Below are positions 1 to 3,366 of a stretch of 5,559 nt of DNA, in pieces; position 1 is the stretch's first letter; each line of letters begins with the position of its first letter. The stretch is from Alcanivorax sp. GTDB lineage: Bacteria; Pseudomonadota; Gammaproteobacteria; Pseudomonadales; Alcanivoracaceae. The notes beneath the pieces were generated by a model. That model searched no databases. It was not told where the DNA came from and was given only the letters and a program-made list of their open reading frames with translations. Location: NCBI GenBank assembly GCA_007135015.1, contig SLJS01000280.1, positions 1 to 5,559 of the forward strand, given 5' to 3'. The position numbers and the translations under genes are program-made.

Positions 1-19
1 AGCCACGAGCCACGAGCAA
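1..19. repeat. 7-base tandem repeat AGCCACG, two copies, cut by the window edge
   Basis: AGCCACG occurs at 1-7 and 8-14 and is followed by a partial AGCA. The period is 7 bases, as in the neighbouring array at 27-75, and the rotated unit CGAGCCA resembles the CTCGCCA unit found at 3332-3345. A 12-base non-repeat stretch (15-26) separates it from that array. It probably continues beyond the left edge, so its full length is unknown. No coding function is suggested. Confidence 0.6.
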
Positions 20-26
20 TATGGTT

Positions 27-75
27 CTCGCCCCTTGCCCCTTGTCCCTTGCCCCTTGCCCCTTGTCCCTTGCTA
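27..75. repeat. Heptamer tandem array (CTTGCCC type), seven units
   Basis: Seven consecutive 7-base units can be read without a gap: CTCGCCC (27), CTTGCCC (34), CTTGTCC (41), CTTGCCC (48), CTTGCCC (55), CTTGTCC (62) and CTTGCTA (69). The T variant recurs every third unit, so there is also a 21-base period. The last unit contains the reverse complement of the TAG stop codon (73-75) of the minus-strand GTPase, so the array begins exactly at that gene's 3' end. There are no unique spacers, so it is not a CRISPR. A related array lies at 3312-3366 after purL. Plus-strand reading frames through it give meaningless LAPCPLP-like peptides. Confidence 0.9.
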
Positions 76-999
76 CTGCGCCCGCAGGGCGCACGCCATC
101 AGCTCCCGGCGCAGGGCTTCGCAGTCCATGGGGGGCTTGCCGATCAGTTGCAGGCGGTTTTCGCCGCATTGCTCCAGGGCCACGAGGTTCAGCTCATCGG
201 CGGTGCCGTCAATGCGCAGGCCGCCGGCCGGGGTGCGCAATGCACCCTTGAGTCGTTCGTGCGGCAATGCGCGCAGCCAGTCGCCCAGCGCGTCGGGTGC
301 AAAGCACAGCTCCGGCGAGAGCTGCCAGCCGCAGCCCTGGTAGCCGCCGTCGTGCTGGTCATGGACGTGAGAAGAGGGAGTGCCGGGAGCACGCGCCGGC
401 CCCTCGAGCCATTGGGTAGCCAACTCGCCACCGGCGGCAACGGCCTCGCCCTGCAGCCGGCCCCGCCATTCCTCGCAGAGGAACTCGAAACGCCGGCGGT
501 CGGCTTGCGACCACAGGTCCGACTTGCTACCCACCAGCACATCGGCGCTTTCGAGCTGCTGCTGCCAGATGCGCGAGCCCGTGAACTCCGGCTCGGCAAG
601 ACGCCGGGCGTCCACCAGACAGAGTGTGGCACGCAGATCCAGCACATCCCGGTAGAACTCTCCGGAAAGCAGCGAAAGCAGTTCCCGGGGATGGCCCAGC
701 CCGGTGGGCTCGATCAGCAGCCGGTGGGGGCGGGCCTCGCGCAGCAGGCGATTGAGCTCCACCTTCAGGGTGACCGCGGCGGCGCAGCCCATGCAGCCTC
801 CCGCCACTTCCCGGACAAAGGCCCCCTGTTCCCGCAGCCGGGCACCGTCAATGCCAGTCTCACCGAATTCGTTGACCAGCACCGCCCAGCGCTCGCCGGC
901 CGGACGCTGGTCCAGAAGGCGCTGTATCAGGGTGGTCTTGCCGGCCCCGAGCATCCCGGTAACGAGATTGGCGGGTATGTTCTTCAGCGGCTCAGTCAT
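73..999 (-). CDS. COG0523/CobW-family GTPase, probable zinc-homeostasis metallochaperone
   Basis: This 308-residue G3E-class P-loop GTPase belongs to the family of CobW, YjiA, YeiR and ZigA, which couple GTP hydrolysis to metal delivery in the cytoplasm. The Walker A motif GMLGAGKT is at residues 15-22 and VNEFGETGIDG follows at 42-52. A Cys motif CMGC is at 69-72, where the family normally has CxCC. IEPTG is at 96-100 and SKSD at 158-161, in place of the base-reading NKxD. A short His-rich loop (H211, H213, H216) precedes the C-terminal CobW_C-like domain at about 225-300. The ATG at 999-997 is chosen because homology starts there and because it overlaps the zur stop by 8 bases, which suggests translational coupling. 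A GGGG just upstream is a weak ribosome-binding site. The partner zur points to zinc allocation under zinc starvation; this role is inferred. A cobalt or nickel role is less likely, as no cobalamin or hydrogenase gene is present. The exact subfamily is uncertain. Confidence 0.93.
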   Translation of the reverse strand: MTEPLKNIPANLVTGMLGAGKTTLIQRLLDQRPAGERWAVLVNEFGETGIDGARLREQGAFVREVAGGCMGCAAAVTLKVELNRLLREARPHRLLIEPTGLGHPRELLSLLSGEFYRDVLDLRATLCLVDARRLAEPEFTGSRIWQQQLESADVLVGSKSDLWSQADRRRFEFLCEEWRGRLQGEAVAAGGELATQWLEGPARAPGTPSSHVHDQHDGGYQGCGWQLSPELCFAPDALGDWLRALPHERLKGALRTPAGGLRIDGTADELNLVALEQCGENRLQLIGKPPMDCEALRRELMACALRAQ

Positions 1000-1459
1000 T
1001 GCCCCGGCACTGCTCGCAGATGCCCTGCAGGGCCAGGGGGCGATCATCAAGCTGGAAACCGGCCCGGGCGGCCTCGCGTGCCAGCGCCCGGTGCAGTTCC
1101 TCCGGCAGGGGCAGTTCCCGGGCACGGCCGCAATCGGCGCAGACCAGCAGTTGCGGCTTGCCGTGCTCATGCTCGCCACAGTCCAGCGCACAGGGCAGCC
1201 AGGTATTATTGGCGTCGATGCGGTGGACCAGCTCCACGCGCTGGAGGAATTCCAGGGCCCGGTACACCGTGGGCGGCTGGGCGCCCGGCATCTGCTCGCG
1301 CAGATGTTCGAGCAGCTGGTAGGCGGTCACCGGCTGCCCGATCTCCAGCAGCAGGGCCAGAACCTGCTTGCGTTGGGGCGTGAAGCGCTCGCCGAGCGCG
1401 TTACAGTGTTCCGCCGCCTGCTCCAGGGCAGCATCCACTCTGCTGAGAGTCTGCGTCAT
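992..1459 (-). CDS. zur: Zur, zinc-responsive Fur-family repressor
   Basis: This 155-residue Fur-superfamily protein is best read as Zur, which binds DNA as a zinc-loaded dimer and represses zinc-uptake and zinc-sparing genes. The winged-helix domain covers about residues 10-85, with FTPQRKQVL at 26-34 and the recognition helix PPTVYRALEFL at 62-72. Two CxxC pairs, C107/C110 and C148/C151, form the structural zinc site. H79, C90, H97 or H99, and E115 match in spacing the regulatory site of E. coli Zur (H77, C88, H96, E111). Together with the short acidic C-terminus, this favours Zur over Fur, Mur or PerR. It is the first gene of a pair with the GTPase that overlaps its 3' end. The start at 1459-1457 (MTQTLSR) is preferred. 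An in-frame ATG at 1474-1472 would add five residues, and neither start has a clear ribosome-binding site. I see no Zur box upstream, so autoregulation cannot be claimed. Confidence 0.92.
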   Translation of the reverse strand: MTQTLSRVDAALEQAAEHCNALGERFTPQRKQVLALLLEIGQPVTAYQLLEHLREQMPGAQPPTVYRALEFLQRVELVHRIDANNTWLPCALDCGEHEHGKPQLLVCADCGRARELPLPEELHRALAREAARAGFQLDDRPLALQGICEQCRGND

Positions 1460-1482
1460 TGATCCGGGTACCATCGGGGGTC

Positions 1483-1488
1483 AATATA
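1483..1488 (-). promoter_or_regulatory. Possible -10 element of the zur-GTPase operon
   Basis: Read on the minus strand the hexamer is TATATT, a 5 of 6 match to TATAAT, about 24 bases before the preferred zur start codon. The -35 region is poor: GTGAAG with a 15-base spacer is the best I find. A transcript starting about 7 bases downstream would have a very short leader before the 1459 start and almost none before the alternative 1474 start. This is a guess from the sequence only. Confidence 0.25.
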
Positions 1489-1496
1489 CGAGAGTG

Positions 1497-1505
1497 TGCC
1501 ATACT
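1497..1505 (+). promoter_or_regulatory. Possible extended -10 element for the DUF3365 haem-protein gene
   Basis: TGCCATACT reads as a TGn extended -10 followed by CATACT, a 4 of 6 match to TATAAT. It lies about 85 bases before the ATG at 1590. No -35 box is visible upstream, which an extended -10 can tolerate. It lies just beyond the possible zur -10, so the two promoters would be closely divergent. The rest of the 130-bp gap (1460-1589) shows no strong operator. It contains one isolated CTTGCCA heptamer at 1540-1546. Confidence 0.2.
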
Positions 1506-1578
1506 TCACGGCGTGCCAGCAGCTCCGGCTGCTTTTCCCCTTGCCACCGGGCGCGATCGACGCGGCCAGGGTCGCTTC

Positions 1579-1583
1579 AGGAG
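1579..1583 (+). promoter_or_regulatory. Ribosome-binding site of the DUF3365 gene
   Basis: AGGAG lies 6 bases before the ATG at 1590. It fixes that codon as the start and excludes the upstream in-frame extension, which would run back into the zur coding region. Confidence 0.85.
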
Positions 1584-1589
1584 AACACC

Positions 1590-2132
1590 ATGAAATACCG
1601 AATCATGATGCTGTCCGTGACAATGCTTGCCAGTTCCACCGCGGCCGCCGGGGATCCTGATTCCGACGAAGTCGCACGGCGGGGCGCGGAACTGCTCCAG
1701 CCCTTCCAGCAGGCGCTGCAGACCGCCCTGCGGGAAGGAATGAAGGAAGGCCCCGCGAATGCCGTTGAGGTGTGCCGTCTGGAAGCACCAGAGATTGCCG
1801 CTCGCGTGGCGCCGGAAGATGTCGCCATGGGACGCACCAGTCACCGGCTGCGCAACCCGGACAATGCGCCGCTGGACTGGCAGCGGGAAATGCTCGAGTA
1901 CTACCTGGACAACCCCGATGACCGCCAGCCGCGCCAGACCCGTCTGGACGAGACCCGGGTGGCCCATGTGCAGCCCATCGAGACACAACCCATGTGCCTT
2001 AGCTGCCATGGTTCCGATCTGGACGAATCCGTGCAGGCGCGCCTCGACGAGCTGTACCCGGAGGACCGGGCCACCGGCTTTGCGGCAGGCGAGCTGCGTG
2101 GGATCTTCTGGGTCACAATGCCGGATGAATGA
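1590..2132 (+). CDS. Exported DUF3365 (Tll0287-like) mono-haem c-type protein
   Basis: This 180-residue protein has an N-terminal signal peptide at residues 1-20: a basic MKYR start, a hydrophobic core and an AAA segment before GDPDSD. It is therefore expected in the periplasm. The mature part carries DUF3365/Tll0287-like hallmarks: an AVEVC segment at 58-62, GRTSHRLRNP at 81-90, then N92, P94 and W97. A single haem c attachment motif CLSCH is at 136-140. The C-terminal segment GELRGIFWVTMP (167-178) is also typical of the family. The family is a PAS-like haem-binding fold found alone or as the sensor part of signalling proteins. Here there is no transmembrane anchor or output domain, so a small redox or ligand-binding haem protein is the best reading. 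Its substrate or partner is unknown. It is divergent from zur and convergent with the YqfO-like gene, 21 bp away, so it is probably monocistronic. I see no intrinsic terminator in the 21-bp gap. Confidence 0.88.
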   Translation: MKYRIMMLSVTMLASSTAAAGDPDSDEVARRGAELLQPFQQALQTALREGMKEGPANAVEVCRLEAPEIAARVAPEDVAMGRTSHRLRNPDNAPLDWQREMLEYYLDNPDDRQPRQTRLDETRVAHVQPIETQPMCLSCHGSDLDESVQARLDELYPEDRATGFAAGELRGIFWVTMPDE

Positions 2133-2153
2133 GCACCCGACGCGAAGCGGACG

Positions 2154-2477
2154 TTACGTCTCTTCCAGCTGCCAGACGTCGATGGCGGGTTCCTCGTAAG
2201 GGTGCGCCTGGCGCAGTGCCGCCAGCGCCCTGTCGAGCACCTCGCGACCGCGACAGAGGGTTTCCACCCGGTATTCGATGACCCGTTCCACTTCGCCCTT
2301 GCGGCCCACGAACGGCGTGCTTCCTTCCAGGGCGCGAAACTGGCCCTCGCCGCGCACCTGAAAGCTGCAGCGATCATAGTTTCCGCCGGTGTGTCCGGCA
2401 CCGGCGGAAAACACCGCGTCCTTGACGGTTTCCAGGTGCGATTCCGGCACATGAAAGCAGAGCTTGAACAGATTCAT
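2154..2477 (-). CDS. YqfO/NIF3-type small protein, stand-alone CutA-like domain
   Basis: This 107-residue cytoplasmic protein matches the small domain inserted in NIF3/YqfO dinuclear-metal proteins, here encoded alone. Visible hallmarks are FKLCFHVPESHLETVKDAVF at 4-23, GAGHTGGNYDRCSF at 26-39, the FRALEGSTPFVG segment at 47-58, a VIEYRVETLC strand at 66-75 and the C-terminal HPYEEPAIDVWQL at 92-104. The fold is a ferredoxin-like, PII/CutA-like one that tends to form trimers. Its biochemical role is not established, and no catalytic NIF3 core is present. The start at 2477 is set by GGAGG 7 bases upstream. The gene follows the thioesterase on the same strand after 77 bp, so co-transcription is possible but not shown. 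The family assignment is firm; any metal-related function would be inference. Confidence 0.9.
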   Translation of the reverse strand: MNLFKLCFHVPESHLETVKDAVFSAGAGHTGGNYDRCSFQVRGEGQFRALEGSTPFVGRKGEVERVIEYRVETLCRGREVLDRALAALRQAHPYEEPAIDVWQLEET

Positions 2478-2484
2478 CACATTG

Positions 2485-2489
2485 CCTCC
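2485..2489 (-). promoter_or_regulatory. Ribosome-binding site of the YqfO-like gene
   Basis: On the minus strand GGAGG lies 7 bases before the ATG at 2477-2475. It fixes that start and rules out the in-frame extension to 2558, which would run into the thioesterase stop. Confidence 0.85.
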
Positions 2490-2554
2490 ATCTCGTCCGT
2501 CCCCGTGAACTATCCGGAGAACTTCCGGGGGGCATTTCCAGGAGTCTGTCCGGA

Positions 2555-3226
2555 TCACTTTCCGCCGACCATGAACTCCGGCTGAAAGAACACACCCTCG
2601 GCGTGCACCGTCTGCGTGTCACCATGAAAGATGGCGCCCTCGATGAACATCTTGCGACCCTCGATACGGGCCAGGTGCGCACGACAGCGCAGGGGGACTT
2701 CCACTCGGGTGGGCGCCATGTACCGGACACTGAGGGTGCCGGTAACACCGATCCGTTGCGCCACATGCATGGCGCGGGAGAGCACCGCATCCATGATCCA
2801 GGCGATGACGCCGCCGTGCACCCGCCCCGGCGGGCCCTGATAGTGCTCACCCAGGCGGATCTCGCCTTCCACGCCGTCACGGTCCCCGTGGAGCCATTGC
2901 ATCATCGGGGCAATGGGATTGGAGGCGCCGCCGACGGGGTCGAAGTCCATCATGTCGAAGATATCGCCGAGCGTGGCCTGGCCATGAAACATGCGGCGGT
3001 TGGCTTCCTTCGCGCTGCGCCGGGGACGCTCACCCACCTGCTCGACCAGCCCTTCAAGCTGCGCGGCCCAGTCTTCGAGTTCACCCTGATCCGCCTCCAT
3101 GCGGATCAGTCGTTCGGAAAGTGTCTGCATGGCCGCGGCAATACGCCGACGCGCCACGAAATCCTCGGGCACCTGTTCACGGTGTGCCTCGAGCAGCTGC
3201 TGTGGCCCGTACTTCTTCTCCGTCAT
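2555..3226 (-). CDS. PaaI-family hotdog-fold acyl-CoA thioesterase with N-terminal helical extension
   Basis: This 223-residue protein has a C-terminal hotdog domain at about residues 105-220. The hallmark HYQGPPGRVHGG at 128-139 is followed by the long central helix VIAWIMDAVLSRAM (140-153). H137-G138-G139 and D146 occupy the usual active-site positions of PaaI-type thioesterases, which hydrolyse acyl-CoA thioesters. A strand with LSVRYMAPTRVEVPL (165-179) also fits. The first hundred or so residues are not hotdog: about 20-65 are helical, charged and heptad-like, and FDMMDFDPVGGASNPIAP (90-107) links them to the domain. Single-domain members are usually about 140 residues, so the extension is notable. 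The substrate cannot be predicted. The start at 3226 is supported by AGGGGA (3237-3232) 5 bases upstream. The gene lies 139 bp downstream of purL, and an operator-like repeat touches its ribosome-binding site. It may be co-transcribed with the YqfO-like gene. Confidence 0.88.
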   Translation of the reverse strand: MTEKKYGPQQLLEAHREQVPEDFVARRRIAAAMQTLSERLIRMEADQGELEDWAAQLEGLVEQVGERPRRSAKEANRRMFHGQATLGDIFDMMDFDPVGGASNPIAPMMQWLHGDRDGVEGEIRLGEHYQGPPGRVHGGVIAWIMDAVLSRAMHVAQRIGVTGTLSVRYMAPTRVEVPLRCRAHLARIEGRKMFIEGAIFHGDTQTVHAEGVFFQPEFMVGGK

Positions 3227-3237
3227 GCGGTTCCCCT

Positions 3238-3262
3238 GTATCGCCGGATACGTATCGCCGGA
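3238..3262. promoter_or_regulatory. Operator-like repeat before the thioesterase gene
   Basis: The 11-mer GTATCGCCGGA occurs twice, at 3238-3248 and 3252-3262, with a 14-base period. The first copy is part of an inverted repeat GTATC-GCCG-GATAC (3238-3251). A perfect 10-base palindrome GATACGTATC (3247-3256) joins the copies. It ends next to the AGGGGA ribosome-binding site, so a protein bound here or an RNA hairpin could control the gene. No known regulator consensus is recognised. Confidence 0.45.
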
Positions 3263-3281
3263 ACAATGCTGTCTTCATTGT
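3263..3281. repeat. Inverted repeat ACAATG / CATTGT
   Basis: ACAATG (3263-3268) and CATTGT (3276-3281) form a perfect 6-bp inverted repeat around a 7-base centre, directly next to the repeat at 3238-3262. It could be a second operator or part of the thioesterase promoter region. No T-run follows, so it is not an intrinsic terminator for purL. Confidence 0.35.
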
Positions 3282-3311
3282 CGAGTGCCTGCCGGAAGCT
3301 CCGCGGCCACC

Positions 3312-3366
3312 CTCGCCACTCCCTCCCGCCGCTCGCCACTCGCCACTTGCCACTTGCCGCTTCGGT
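3312..3366. repeat. Heptamer tandem array (CTCGCCA/CTTGCCA type) after purL
   Basis: Four clean 7-base units, CTCGCCA (3332), CTCGCCA (3339), CTTGCCA (3346) and CTTGCCG (3353), are followed by a degenerate in-phase CTTCGGT (3360-3366). The last base of that unit belongs to the purL TAA. A further CTCGCCA (3312) and degenerate sequence precede the clean units. The consensus CTYGCCM is shared with the array at 27-75, and both arrays abut the 3' end of a minus-strand gene. No spacers or coding potential are seen. Confidence 0.8.

Noticed and set aside
27..75. CRISPR-like array
   Set aside because: Units are 7 bases and contiguous, with no unique spacers and no cas genes in the window.
1000..1191. 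Longer GTPase start at 1191
   Set aside because: The extra 64 residues are zur sequence in another frame, and family homology begins at MTEPLKN (999).
49..1383. 444-codon open frame on the plus strand
   Set aside because: It lies opposite zur and the GTPase, both with full family motifs. Its translation has no recognisable domain and begins inside the heptamer array. High G+C third positions explain the length.
1496..1518. sigma-54 type -24 elements (TGGCAC on the minus strand, twice)
   Set aside because: Neither copy has a TTGC-like -12 element at the right spacing.
1460..1589. Zur box in the divergent gap
   Set aside because: I looked for the AT-rich GTTATA/TATAAC dyad of gammaproteobacterial Zur sites and saw no credible match on either strand.
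2514..2528. Hairpin CCGGA / TCCGG between thioesterase and YqfO-like gene as a terminator
   Set aside because: The stem is only 5 bp and no T-run follows on the minus strand.
3291..3308. Imperfect GC hairpin after purL as a terminator
   Set aside because: The stem is bulged and short with no T-run, so I cannot support an intrinsic terminator.
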